A stretch of DNA of 64,000 nucleotides, from assembly GCA_030654395.1 (NCBI GenBank), contig JAURXM010000132.1, positions 372,001 through 436,000 on the forward strand, read 5' to 3'. The DNA is from Aquabacterium sp. (lineage in GTDB: Bacteria > Pseudomonadota > Gammaproteobacteria > Burkholderiales > Burkholderiaceae_C). How positions within the stretch are numbered: the stretch's first letter is position 1; each line of letters starts with the position of its first letter. Shown piece by piece: positions 30,956-40,137 of the stretch. Both the position numbers and the translations under genes were made by a program. A model generated the notes under the pieces. The model did no database searches, was not told the DNA's origin, and was given only the letters and a program-made list of their open reading frames with translations.

Positions 30956-31917
30956 TCGCTACCCCATTGATCGGCGTCGCTCTCAGGGCTGTCTGTGATG
31001 CGGGCAATGGTGTTCGCGGCCAGCCTGGCCTCGTCAAGCAGCACAGCCAAAGGGGGAATGTCGACATCCCACTCAATCAGGGTCGGCAAGGCGCCCAGAT
31101 GCTCAATGGTTTGTTCATACACGTCCCAGCCTGTTGCGCTGACTCGTTGGCTGTGATCATCAATGACCAAGCGGTCTGCTTGCTCAGGCCAGCGGAATCC
31201 AGCCAAGTGGATTTGCCCCACCATGCCCACGGGCAATTGCCAAACAAAGTCCAAGGCCTGTGCACGGGCCATGGCCAGAGACTGTGTGTTATCCGTGGGT
31301 GCAGATGACGTGTGCCAACCCGCACGGCGAACACGGTTGAGGCCGTTGACGATGAGGTTGTTCAGGTCCAGCAACAGTTGGCAGCCGCTTTGGCGACACA
31401 CGCTGACCAAGAAGTCAACCTCGGGAATGAGGTCATCGCTGTACGCCATGTAGGCGGACAGGTTTTCGATCAAGATGGGCCGCTGAAGGCGATCTTGTAC
31501 CTGCTGGATGTTGCCCACCAAAATAGACAAAGACGCCTCTGTTAAGGCCACAGGTAACAAATCGCTGGCGTGAACCGCAGGCAGGCCCAAGGGGGCTACG
31601 CGTGCAAAACTGGCGTGGTCTGATACCCGTACGGGGTTGATTCGTTCAACCAATCTGGCCAGTTTGTCCAAGTGGGTCAAATCGATGCCTGAGGCTGATC
31701 CCAAGGACAAACCAACGCCATGCAAGCTGATGGGGTAGTGTGTGCCCAAGTCAGACAAGGCCCGCAGGTTGGGGCCGCCGTCGGTGAAGAAGTTTTCGGA
31801 GTGGACTTCCAAAAAACCCAGCGGCGGCAGGCTCGCACGCAGCGCTTGTGCATGCGCCTGCCTCAGCCCGATGCCGACCATGGAGATCGATCCAGCTGCT
31901 TGGGGCATCGGTGCCAT
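30952..31917 (-). CDS. DUF692 / MNIO family oxidative enzyme (BufB-like)
   Basis: VGIGLRQAHAQALRASLPPLGFLEVHSENFFTDGG, SLHGVGLSLGSA, RVSDHASF, ILIENLSAYMAY, LLLDLNNLIVNG, QIHLAGF. Confidence 0.92.
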   Translation of the reverse strand: MAPMPQAAGSISMVGIGLRQAHAQALRASLPPLGFLEVHSENFFTDGGPNLRALSDLGTHYPISLHGVGLSLGSASGIDLTHLDKLARLVERINPVRVSDHASFARVAPLGLPAVHASDLLPVALTEASLSILVGNIQQVQDRLQRPILIENLSAYMAYSDDLIPEVDFLVSVCRQSGCQLLLDLNNLIVNGLNRVRRAGWHTSSAPTDNTQSLAMARAQALDFVWQLPVGMVGQIHLAGFRWPEQADRLVIDDHSQRVSATGWDVYEQTIEHLGALPTLIEWDVDIPPLAVLLDEARLAANTIARITDSPESDADQWGSE

Positions 31918-31939
31918 GGTTTTAGCTTTGCTTTTGCTG

Positions 31940-32239
31940 TTACTTGGCCGCAGCCTTGGCAGCAGCGGCTTTGGCTTGTTCATTGCTCAAGCCGCCCAGT
32001 TTCGCGCACGTGCCTTTGGCGACCAGCTTCCAGTCCTCTGGTGAGTTGTCTTTCTTGGCCTCGCCTGCGCAGGCGTGGCTGCCGGACAAGTTAGAGCAAC
32101 TGTTCTCACCCGCCTTGGACACGCCGTAGCACTTTTCCTTGTCTTTGGCACTGGCTTGAGCGTGGGCGCTGGGGGTGTGCAGTAAACCCAGTGCCAGTAC
32201 GGATGACAGGGCAGTGGAGAGCAGTTGGCGTTGGTTCAT
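31940..32239 (-). CDS. BufA1-like (DUF2282) secreted bufferin precursor with four cysteines
   Basis: Signal peptide (..LLHTPSAHAQ); mature KCYGVSKAGENSCSNLSGSHACAGEAKKDNSPEDWKLVAKGTCAKLGG; AAGGA RBS upstream of ATG at 32239. Confidence 0.9.
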   Translation of the reverse strand: MNQRQLLSTALSSVLALGLLHTPSAHAQASAKDKEKCYGVSKAGENSCSNLSGSHACAGEAKKDNSPEDWKLVAKGTCAKLGGLSNEQAKAAAAKAAAK

Positions 32240-32349
32240 GGTGCGTCCTTGTGAATCAAGTTGAGGAATGCTGAGGTTGACAAAAATAACGCATGAAAGT
32301 CTGCGTTTGATGTTTGGTCGTGCAACTTGCCAAAATCTGACACTCATGC

Positions 32350-32363
32350 TGACAATATTGTCA
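32350..32363. promoter_or_regulatory. Perfect 14-bp palindrome TGACAATATTGTCA; candidate copper-response (CusR/CopR-type) operator
   Basis: Sequence TGACAATATTGTCA, equal to its reverse complement, in the bufA/GspE-like divergent intergenic region; fits TGACAANNTTGTCA and, as TGACAATATTGTCAT on + strand, TGACANNNNTGTNAT. Confidence 0.65.
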
Positions 32364-32480
32364 TCGACATGGCAATGGAGGGCGTTTCCCCTCTTTTTGT
32401 GCTGATCATCTTGCCGTGATTTTCATAGCATGGCAATCACCACCGGGTGCAGCTTTTGGAGCCCGGATGCAAGGATCGTC

Positions 32481-35024
32481 ATGTCTGATACACCCTATTT
32501 TAGTGAAGACCCAGAGCCATTGGCTTCGTTTGGTCAAACCGTGTCTGGCGACCTTGATGATGGCGCTTTTCGCTGGCCCACGCCACCGTTTGCCACCTAT
32601 CCAGCTGCGCGAGCACAGCAAGAGCATGAGCCTTGCGAGGTCGTGGGGCTGAACGATCGGACGATGCAAGCGAGGTTGAACTTTTTCGTGCCAACCGAGC
32701 GTGTTGCGCACATTCAGGTGCCGCCTGCGCGCACAACCATGCCCCTGCGCTTCAGCCAGTTCCGCTCTATTGTGCTGACCCGCACGCTGGCGCCGATGGA
32801 CGCAGATGACGATCTTGAATCCGAACATCACCACGCGGGCATGCTGGCAAAACGACCTGTGGTTGTCTACCGGATTCACTTGGTAGCCGGTGGCATGCTC
32901 GAGGGCGACACCATTGGCTATGTTGAAAACGATTACGGCTTGTTTTTGTTCCCGCCTGCGAACGACTACGGCACGGTCAAACGCATGTTTGTGCCGACCG
33001 AGGCCATAGCCGGCGTCGAGTTCGGCCCTTTGATTGGCCAAGCCTTGGTCGCAGACAAGGCATTGACCGTGGCCCAGGTGGACCACGCTGTAGAAGTGCA
33101 ACAAGGCCTGCGTATCCAAAAGCTCGGTGACATTTTGTTGACCCAAAAAGTGGTCACACAGACGCAGTTGCTGGAGGCCATTGCCCAGCAAAGTCGCATG
33201 CCCATGGTGCGCATTGGCGAGGCATTGATCGCCATGAACCTGATCACAGAGGATCAGTTGCACGACGCGCTCAGCCAGCAGCAGACGGACCGCACGGTGC
33301 CCCTTGGTGAGTTGTTGGTGCGTCTGGGGATGGTTTCGCGTCAAGATTTGCTCAATGCCTTGGCGCGCAAAATGGGCTACCCTTTGGTTGATTTGGATAA
33401 ATTCCCAGCCGATCCGGATGCCTTGAATAAGGTGCCATTCACGGTGGCCGCCCGTTTGTTGGTGGCGCCTTTGCTGTTGCGAGACACCACGCTGATCGTG
33501 GCCGTGGAAGACCCCAGCAAGCGCGTGGTCCTGTCTGAGTTGGAGTTCATCACGCAGTGCAAGATCGTGCCTGTACTGGCTCTGCAGAGTCAGCTGGAGT
33601 GGGCCATACGCGATGCCTATGCCAAGCTCGGGGCCGACGTCACGTCTGTGATGTTTGCTTCTTTTGCCGAGCCCAATTTGGAGATGGATCCGGTCGATTC
33701 AGGCAAACTGGTTGAAGATCTTGAGAAAGAGGGGTTGGATAAATCCCGGCAAGATGAAGACCGGCCTATTGAGCAGAGCGATAACTCTTTGGTTAGGCTG
33801 ATCAACACCATGATCGTGGAGGCCTATACGCAAGGCGTGTCGGACATCCATATCGAGAGCTATCCCGGGCGGGAGAAAATCAAAATCCGGTTTCGCAAAG
33901 ACGGGGTTTTGGTGCCGTATCTAGAGCTGCCTCACAACTACCGCAGCGCCATGATTGCCCGCATCAAGATCATGTGTGATCTGGATATATCGGACCGTCG
34001 CAAGCCGCAAGATGGCAAGATCAATTTCGCGCGTTTTGTGCCCCAATACCGGCTGGAGTTGCGCGTTGCCACCATCCCGACTAACAACGGATTAGAAGAT
34101 GTGGTGATGCGGATTTTGAGTTCCGCACGGCCTTTGCCTCTGGATAAAATTGGCTTGAGCCCTGTCAATTTGGATAGGCTTAAGGGTGCACTGGAGCGCC
34201 CATACGGCATGATTTTGTGCGTAGGCCCGACAGGCTCAGGCAAGACAACCACACTGCACTCTGCCTTGAGTTTTATCAACGTGCCTGAGCGCAAGATTTG
34301 GACGGCAGAAGACCCGGTTGAAATCACCCAGCCCGGATTGCGGCAGGTTCAGGTCAATACCAAAATAGACTGGACGTTTGCCAAAGCCTTGCGTGCTTTT
34401 TTGCGCGCTGATCCGGATGTGATCATGGTGGGTGAAATGCGCGATGCTGAGACAGCGGGCATGGGCATTGAGGCCTCCTTGACTGGGCACATGGTGCTGT
34501 CGACCTTGCATACCAACAGTGCACCTGAAACAGTCACACGTTTGTTGGACATGGGCATGGACCCGTTCAATTTTGCCGACTCCTTATTGGTGGTGTTGGC
34601 TCAGCGCTTGGTCCGTCGTTTGTGTACCGGTTGCAGGTCGTCTGAGCCAGCCTCGCCTGATCAAATTGAAGAGATGCTCAGCGAGTATCTGCACTTGTTT
34701 CCTAAAGGTGAAGAGGCGCTCTCACGCGAGCGCTTGTTGGCCGACTGGCAGCAACGTCTGGGGCAGGGCGGGGTGTTGATGACCCACACCAATACAGGCT
34801 GCCCTCAGTGCAACAACACGGGCTACAAGGGCCGTGCGGGCATCCATGAGTTGTTGTCCGTTAGCCGTGAGATCCGCCGGATGATTCAAAACGGTGTGCG
34901 CGCAGATGAATTGCAGAACCAAGCCTTGCGAGAGGGGATGCGCACCCTGCGGCAAGATGGCATAGAGAAGGTCATATCAGGCATTACCAGCATGGAAGAA
35001 GTGCGTGCGACCAGCAATATGTAG
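32481..35024 (+). CDS. GspE/PulE/PilB-like secretion ATPase with long N-terminal extension
   Basis: Walker A VGPTGSGKTTTLHSAL, DPDVIMVGEMRDAETAGMGIEASLTGHMVLSTLHTN, zinc CxxC pairs (CTGC, CPQC), N-terminal GspE_N-like repeats. Confidence 0.9.
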   Translation: MSDTPYFSEDPEPLASFGQTVSGDLDDGAFRWPTPPFATYPAARAQQEHEPCEVVGLNDRTMQARLNFFVPTERVAHIQVPPARTTMPLRFSQFRSIVLTRTLAPMDADDDLESEHHHAGMLAKRPVVVYRIHLVAGGMLEGDTIGYVENDYGLFLFPPANDYGTVKRMFVPTEAIAGVEFGPLIGQALVADKALTVAQVDHAVEVQQGLRIQKLGDILLTQKVVTQTQLLEAIAQQSRMPMVRIGEALIAMNLITEDQLHDALSQQQTDRTVPLGELLVRLGMVSRQDLLNALARKMGYPLVDLDKFPADPDALNKVPFTVAARLLVAPLLLRDTTLIVAVEDPSKRVVLSELEFITQCKIVPVLALQSQLEWAIRDAYAKLGADVTSVMFASFAEPNLEMDPVDSGKLVEDLEKEGLDKSRQDEDRPIEQSDNSLVRLINTMIVEAYTQGVSDIHIESYPGREKIKIRFRKDGVLVPYLELPHNYRSAMIARIKIMCDLDISDRRKPQDGKINFARFVPQYRLELRVATIPTNNGLEDVVMRILSSARPLPLDKIGLSPVNLDRLKGALERPYGMILCVGPTGSGKTTTLHSALSFINVPERKIWTAEDPVEITQPGLRQVQVNTKIDWTFAKALRAFLRADPDVIMVGEMRDAETAGMGIEASLTGHMVLSTLHTNSAPETVTRLLDMGMDPFNFADSLLVVLAQRLVRRLCTGCRSSEPASPDQIEEMLSEYLHLFPKGEEALSRERLLADWQQRLGQGGVLMTHTNTGCPQCNNTGYKGRAGIHELLSVSREIRRMIQNGVRADELQNQALREGMRTLRQDGIEKVISGITSMEEVRATSNM

Positions 35025-35250
35025 CGGCATCAGGGTACGAATTCGGTGAAACCGTGCCTTGTTGTGTTCGTGCAGCACGCGGTATCAGAAAAAGGTGCAA
35101 GATAGGTGTCAACGAGATCGTTAAACAGGCCTGTGAATCCCTGTCTAGTTCGGGTTTTGTAGGTGGGTGATTTCAGCGATCTTGGGTGTTAAGGCGATGC
35201 TTGTGTGGTCGCGCCGGGTCACCTTACGGACGCACCGGCAGATCACGAAG

Positions 35251-35271
35251 CATCGATGGCGTAAATCGATG
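35251..35271 (+). promoter_or_regulatory. Inverted repeat CATCGAT-N7-ATCGATG in the 5' leader of prkA
   Basis: Perfect 7-bp arms read directly; ends a few nt before the GGAGG RBS of the ATG at 35286. Confidence 0.4.
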
Positions 35272-35285
35272 TGACGGAGGTCTTT

Positions 35286-37208
35286 ATGGACGTGATCAGC
35301 AACTTCGCCGCTCGCTATGAGCGGACCCGCGAAGAAGAATTCACCCTCGAGGAGTACCTCGAGATCTGTAAAACAGACAAGTCGGCCTATGCCACGGCGG
35401 CTGAGCGCATGCTCCAAGCCATCGGTGAGCCGCAGATGATTGACACGCGCAATGACCCGCGCTTGTCCCGCATCTTCACCAACAAGGTGATCAAGCTCTA
35501 TCCTGCATTTGAAGAGTTCTATGGCATGGAAGACGCCATCGAGCAGGTGGTGAGCTACTTCCGTCATGCCGCACAGGGTTTGGAAGAAAAGAAGCAGATT
35601 TTGTATTTGCTGGGCCCGGTGGGCGGCGGCAAGTCCTCGATTGCCGAGCGACTCAAACTGCTGGCCGAAAAAGTGCCTTTCTACGCTATCAAGGGCTCGC
35701 CAGTTAATGAGTCACCGTTGGGTTTGTTTGAGCCCAACGAAGACGGCCCCATCCTTGAAAAAGAATACGGCATCCCCAGCCGCTACCTGCAGCGCATCTT
35801 GAGCCCTTGGGCGGTCAAGCGTCTGGAAGAATTCGGCGGTGATATCCGCAAGTTCAGGGTCATCAAACGCTATCCGAGCATCCTCAAGCAGGTGGGTATT
35901 GCCAAGACGGAGCCTGGTGACGAGAACAACCAAGACATCAGCGCCTTGGTCGGTAAGGTTGACATCCGCAAGCTGGAAACTTATGCGCAGGATGACCCTG
36001 ATGCTTACAGCTACTCAGGCGGTCTGTGCTTGGCCAACCAAGGCTTGCTGGAGTTCGTTGAAATGTTCAAGGCGCCCATCAAGGTGCTGCACCCCTTGCT
36101 GACGGCCACGCAAGAGAGCAACTACAAAGGCACGGAAGGCTTCGGTGCGATCCCGTTTGACGGTGTGGTGCTGGCCCACTCCAATGAGAGTGAGTGGAAG
36201 GCGTTTCGCAACAACAAGAACAATGAAGCCTTCTTGGACCGCATCTACATCGTCAAGGTGCCGTATTGCCTGAGGGTGTCTGAGGAGATCAAGATCTACG
36301 AAAAGCTGGTGCGCACATCGTCTTTGTCAAAAGCACCATGCGCCCCTGGCACGCTCAAAATGATGAGCCAGTTTGCCATTCTCACGCGCCTAAAGGAGCC
36401 TGAAAATTCCAGCCTGTTCAGCAAGATGCAGGTGTATGACGGCGAAAACCTCAAAGACACCGACCCCAAGGCCAAGTCCATTCAAGAGTACCGTGACTAC
36501 GCGGGTGTCGACGAGGGCATGAGTGGCATCTCCACACGCTTTGCGTTCAAGATCATTTCCCGCGTGTTTAACTTTGACAGCATGGAGGTTGCGGCCAATC
36601 CGGTGCATTTGATGTACGTGTTGGAGCAGCAGATCGAGCGTGAGCAGTTCGCGCCTGAAACGGAGCAAAAGTACATCTCCTACATCAAGGAGTCGCTGGC
36701 GCCGCGCTATGCCGAGTTCATTGGCAAGGAGATTCAAACCGCGTATCTGGAGAGCTACTCCGAGTATGGGCAGAACATCTTCGATCGCTATGTGACCTAT
36801 GCCGATTACTGGATACAGGACCAGGAATACCGCGACACGGACACGGGCGAAATCTTCGACCGCGCCTCGCTGAACGGCGAGTTGGAGAAGATCGAAAAGC
36901 CTGCGGGCATCTCCAACCCGAAGGATTTCCGCAATGAGATCGTCAACTTCGTGTTGCGGGCACGTGCCAACAATGGCGGCAAGAATCCTTTGTGGACCAG
37001 CTACGAGAAGCTGCGCGTGGTGATCGAGAAGAAGATGTTCAGCAACACCGAAGAGTTGTTGCCGGTCATCAGCTTCAACGCCAAGGCCAGCAACGATGAA
37101 GTCAAAAAGCACGAGGACTTCGTCAATCGGATGGTGCAAAAGGGCTATACGGCCAAGCAAGTTCGCCTGCTGTGCGAGTGGTATCTGCGGGTTCGCAAGT
37201 CGTCTTGA
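35286..37208 (+). CDS. prkA: PrkA family serine protein kinase/ATPase
   Basis: DPRLSRIFTNKVIKLYPAFEEFYGMEDAIEQVVSYFRHAAQGLEEKKQILYLLGPVGGGKSS; followed by yeaH and ycgB. Confidence 0.96.
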   Translation: MDVISNFAARYERTREEEFTLEEYLEICKTDKSAYATAAERMLQAIGEPQMIDTRNDPRLSRIFTNKVIKLYPAFEEFYGMEDAIEQVVSYFRHAAQGLEEKKQILYLLGPVGGGKSSIAERLKLLAEKVPFYAIKGSPVNESPLGLFEPNEDGPILEKEYGIPSRYLQRILSPWAVKRLEEFGGDIRKFRVIKRYPSILKQVGIAKTEPGDENNQDISALVGKVDIRKLETYAQDDPDAYSYSGGLCLANQGLLEFVEMFKAPIKVLHPLLTATQESNYKGTEGFGAIPFDGVVLAHSNESEWKAFRNNKNNEAFLDRIYIVKVPYCLRVSEEIKIYEKLVRTSSLSKAPCAPGTLKMMSQFAILTRLKEPENSSLFSKMQVYDGENLKDTDPKAKSIQEYRDYAGVDEGMSGISTRFAFKIISRVFNFDSMEVAANPVHLMYVLEQQIEREQFAPETEQKYISYIKESLAPRYAEFIGKEIQTAYLESYSEYGQNIFDRYVTYADYWIQDQEYRDTDTGEIFDRASLNGELEKIEKPAGISNPKDFRNEIVNFVLRARANNGGKNPLWTSYEKLRVVIEKKMFSNTEELLPVISFNAKASNDEVKKHEDFVNRMVQKGYTAKQVRLLCEWYLRVRKSS

Positions 37209-37265
37209 TCTGAGCCCAGCTACCGGCACACAGTATCCACTAGAACGTGCAGAAACGGAATCCCG

Positions 37266-38564
37266 ATGCGGCAACACATCATTGACCGAAGGCTGGCGGG
37301 CAAGAACAAGTCCATCGGCAACCGAGAGCGCTTTCTACGTCGACACAAGGATCAGGTTCGGGAAGCGGTGCAGCGTGCCATCAATGGCCGCAGCATCCGC
37401 GACCTCGAAAAAGGTGAGGACATCACCATTCCCAAGCGCGACCTGACCGAGCCCATTTTCAGCCACGGGCAAGGCGGCATACGTGAGGTGATTCACCCCG
37501 GTAACAAGGACTACGTCAAGGGTGACCGCATCGAGAGACCACCCGGCGGTGGTGGCAAGGGCAGTGGCTCAGGCGATGCGAGCGATTCGGGCGAGGGCGA
37601 GGATGACTTCGTCTTCTCTCTGAGCAAAGAAGAGTTCATGCAGGTCTTCTTTGAGGATTTGGCTTTGCCCAATATGGTTCGCACGGCTTTGGCCGAAGTA
37701 CCTGAGTGGAAGAGTCACCGCGCTGGCTTCTCCAATGACGGCACGCCGAGTGCCTTGCATGTGGTGCGGTCGATGCGCGGCGCATTGGGGCGTCGTATTG
37801 CGCTGGGCGCCTCGTCACGCCGCGAAATCGAAGAGCTGCAAGCGCGTTTGCTCGTGCTGCGCAGTGAGGACGCAACGGGTGATGCAGCCTTGGTGCAAAA
37901 GCATGCCGCCGAGATCGAAGAGATCGAAGCGCGTTTGTCCCACCTGCGTGGACGGGTCAAAGCTATTCCGTTTCTCGACCCGATTGACCTGCGGTTTCGC
38001 AACAGAGTCAAGCAGCCGGTGCCGACCACCAAGGCCGTGATGTTCTGCGTGATGGACGTGTCCGGCTCAATGGACGAGCAGCGCAAGGAGTTGTCGAAAC
38101 GCTTTTTTATTCTGCTGTATTTGTTCTTGACGCGGCACTACGACAAGATTGAATTGGTGTTCATCCGACATCACACGCAGGCCCAAGAGGTGACCGAGGA
38201 AGAGTTCTTCCATGCGACTGAGACGGGGGGCACAGTGGTGTCAAGCGCCTTGGTGTTGCTCGATGAAATCATCCAGACACGCTACCCCACGAGCGAGTGG
38301 AACCTGTACGTGGCCCAAGCCAGCGATGGTGACAATTGGCACCATGACTCTAGCCGTTGCCGCGAATTGTTGGCTGACAAAATTTTGCCCTTGGTGCGTT
38401 ATTTTGCCTATGTGCAAGTGGCGCAAACCGAGCAGAACTTGTGGGATGAATACCTGCAGTTGAGTGAGACGCACAAGCAGTTTGCGATGCGCAAGGTGCT
38501 GGACGCATCGCAGATTTACCCGGTGTTCCGCGAGTTGTTCAAGAAGGAAGGGGTGGGCGCATGA
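37266..38564 (+). CDS. yeaH: YeaH/YhbH family protein (DUF444, VWA-like)
   Basis: IIDRRLAGKNKSIGNRERFLRRHKDQVREAV; MDVSGSMDEQRKELSKRFFILLYLFL MIDAS-like motif. Confidence 0.95.
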   Translation: MRQHIIDRRLAGKNKSIGNRERFLRRHKDQVREAVQRAINGRSIRDLEKGEDITIPKRDLTEPIFSHGQGGIREVIHPGNKDYVKGDRIERPPGGGGKGSGSGDASDSGEGEDDFVFSLSKEEFMQVFFEDLALPNMVRTALAEVPEWKSHRAGFSNDGTPSALHVVRSMRGALGRRIALGASSRREIEELQARLLVLRSEDATGDAALVQKHAAEIEEIEARLSHLRGRVKAIPFLDPIDLRFRNRVKQPVPTTKAVMFCVMDVSGSMDEQRKELSKRFFILLYLFLTRHYDKIELVFIRHHTQAQEVTEEEFFHATETGGTVVSSALVLLDEIIQTRYPTSEWNLYVAQASDGDNWHHDSSRCRELLADKILPLVRYFAYVQVAQTEQNLWDEYLQLSETHKQFAMRKVLDASQIYPVFRELFKKEGVGA

Positions 38565-40105
38565 GTGCACAGCTTCAAAGCCATCAACTACCAGGCCCGT
38601 CTGACTGGTCGTTCGAGCTGATTGAGCAATACCACGATGTGATCCGGGCGACGGCCGAGCGTTTTAAGCTCGACACTTATCCCAATCAGCTTGAGATCAT
38701 CACGGCTGAACAAATGATGGATGCCTACGCCAGCGTCGGTATGCCTGTGAACTACAGGCACTGGTCGTATGGCAAAGAGTTCATCGCGACCGAGAAAAAT
38801 TACCGCCGTGGCTTCATGGGCTTGGCGTACGAGATCGTCATCAACTCGAACCCCTGCATCAGCTACCTGATGGAAGAAAATACCTTGGCCATGCAGGCTT
38901 TGGTGATTGCGCATGCGGCCTATGGTCACAACAGTTTTTTCAAAGGCAACTATCTGTTCAGGATGTGGACGGATGCGGGCTCTATCGTTGATTACTTGGT
39001 TTACGCCAAGAACTACGTGGCCCAGTGCGAGGAGCGCCATGGCATCGACGAGGTCGAGGCCTTGCTGGACTCTTGTCATGCGCTGATGAATCATGGGGTA
39101 GACCGCTATCGCAGGCCAGGTAAGTTGTCGCTGGATAAAGAGCTGGCACGCCGTGAAGAGCGCGAAAGCTATCTGCAGCAGCAGGTCAATGACCTGTGGC
39201 GCACGCTACCTCGTCGAGCGGATCGCCCTGAGGAAGACGCGGTGCGCCGCTTCCCTGCGGAGCCTCAAGAGAACCTGCTTTACTTCATCGAGAAACACGC
39301 GCCGCTGCTGGAGCCATGGCAGCGCGAGATTGTGCGCATCGTGCGCAAGGTGGCGCAGTACTTCTACCCGCAGCGCCAGACACAGGTGATGAATGAAGGC
39401 TGGGCCACTTTCTGGCATTACACCTTGCTCAACACCATGTATGACGACGGCCATCTGAGCGATGGCATGATGATCGAGTGGCTGCAGTCGCACACCAGCG
39501 TCGTGTTTCAGCCGCCTGTTGGGCACCGTGCTTACAGTGGTCTCAATCCGTATGCGCTTGGGTTTGCGATGTACACAGACCTCAAGCGCATTTGTGAGAA
39601 GCCAACCGAAGAGGACAGGCGTTGGTTCCCTGATTTTGCGGGCTCAGCCGAGGGCGCAGATCCTAAGGCCTATGCGTGGCTGCCGACCTTGGAGTATGCG
39701 ATGCGCAACTTCAAAGATGAGAGCTTCATCGGCCAGTACCTGTCGCCCAAGGTCATGCGGGACTTCCGTCTTTTTGCTATTCGCGATGATGAAGAAGAAA
39801 GCGAATACGAGGTCAGTGCCATCCATGATGAAAGTGGTTACCACGCCTTGCGTGAAGCACTGTCACGTCAATACGATATGAGCTCGCGTGAGCCCAATAT
39901 CCAAGTGTGGAGTGTGAACCTGCGTGGTGACCGGTCGTTGACCTTGCGCCATACCCAGCACAACAGCCGACCTTTGGCTGATGGTAGCCGCGAGGTACTC
40001 AAGCACGTGGCGCGGCTGTGGGGCTTCCCCGTGCACCTAGAGAGCGTCAATGGTGAGGGCGAAGTGCGCCAACAATGGACGGTGGCACCGGTTTCTAGCG
40101 ATTAA
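38561..40105 (+). CDS. ycgB: SpoVR family protein
   Basis: FKLDTYPNQLEIITAEQMMDAYASVGMPVNYRHWSYGKEFIATEKNYRRGFMGLAYEIVINSNPCISYLMEENT; ATGA overlap with yeaH. Confidence 0.95.
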   Translation: MSAQLQSHQLPGPSDWSFELIEQYHDVIRATAERFKLDTYPNQLEIITAEQMMDAYASVGMPVNYRHWSYGKEFIATEKNYRRGFMGLAYEIVINSNPCISYLMEENTLAMQALVIAHAAYGHNSFFKGNYLFRMWTDAGSIVDYLVYAKNYVAQCEERHGIDEVEALLDSCHALMNHGVDRYRRPGKLSLDKELARREERESYLQQQVNDLWRTLPRRADRPEEDAVRRFPAEPQENLLYFIEKHAPLLEPWQREIVRIVRKVAQYFYPQRQTQVMNEGWATFWHYTLLNTMYDDGHLSDGMMIEWLQSHTSVVFQPPVGHRAYSGLNPYALGFAMYTDLKRICEKPTEEDRRWFPDFAGSAEGADPKAYAWLPTLEYAMRNFKDESFIGQYLSPKVMRDFRLFAIRDDEEESEYEVSAIHDESGYHALREALSRQYDMSSREPNIQVWSVNLRGDRSLTLRHTQHNSRPLADGSREVLKHVARLWGFPVHLESVNGEGEVRQQWTVAPVSSD

Positions 40106-40110
40106 GGTGG

Positions 40111-40136
40111 CTGGGCGGCTTGGCCGCTCTTGGCCC
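40111..40136. terminator. Possible bidirectional hairpin between convergent ycgB and response-regulator gene
   Basis: GCGGC-TTG-GCCGC nested in TGGGC...GCCCA; no strong T-tract. Confidence 0.3.
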
Positions 40137-40137
40137 A

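Noticed and set aside
32406-33344. 312-aa minus-strand ORF
   Set aside because: Antisense to the GspE-like ATPase; His/Gln-rich shadow ORF without recognisable motifs.
36390-37277. 295-aa minus-strand ORF
   Set aside because: Antisense to prkA, which is unambiguous; leucine/histidine-rich shadow reading frame.
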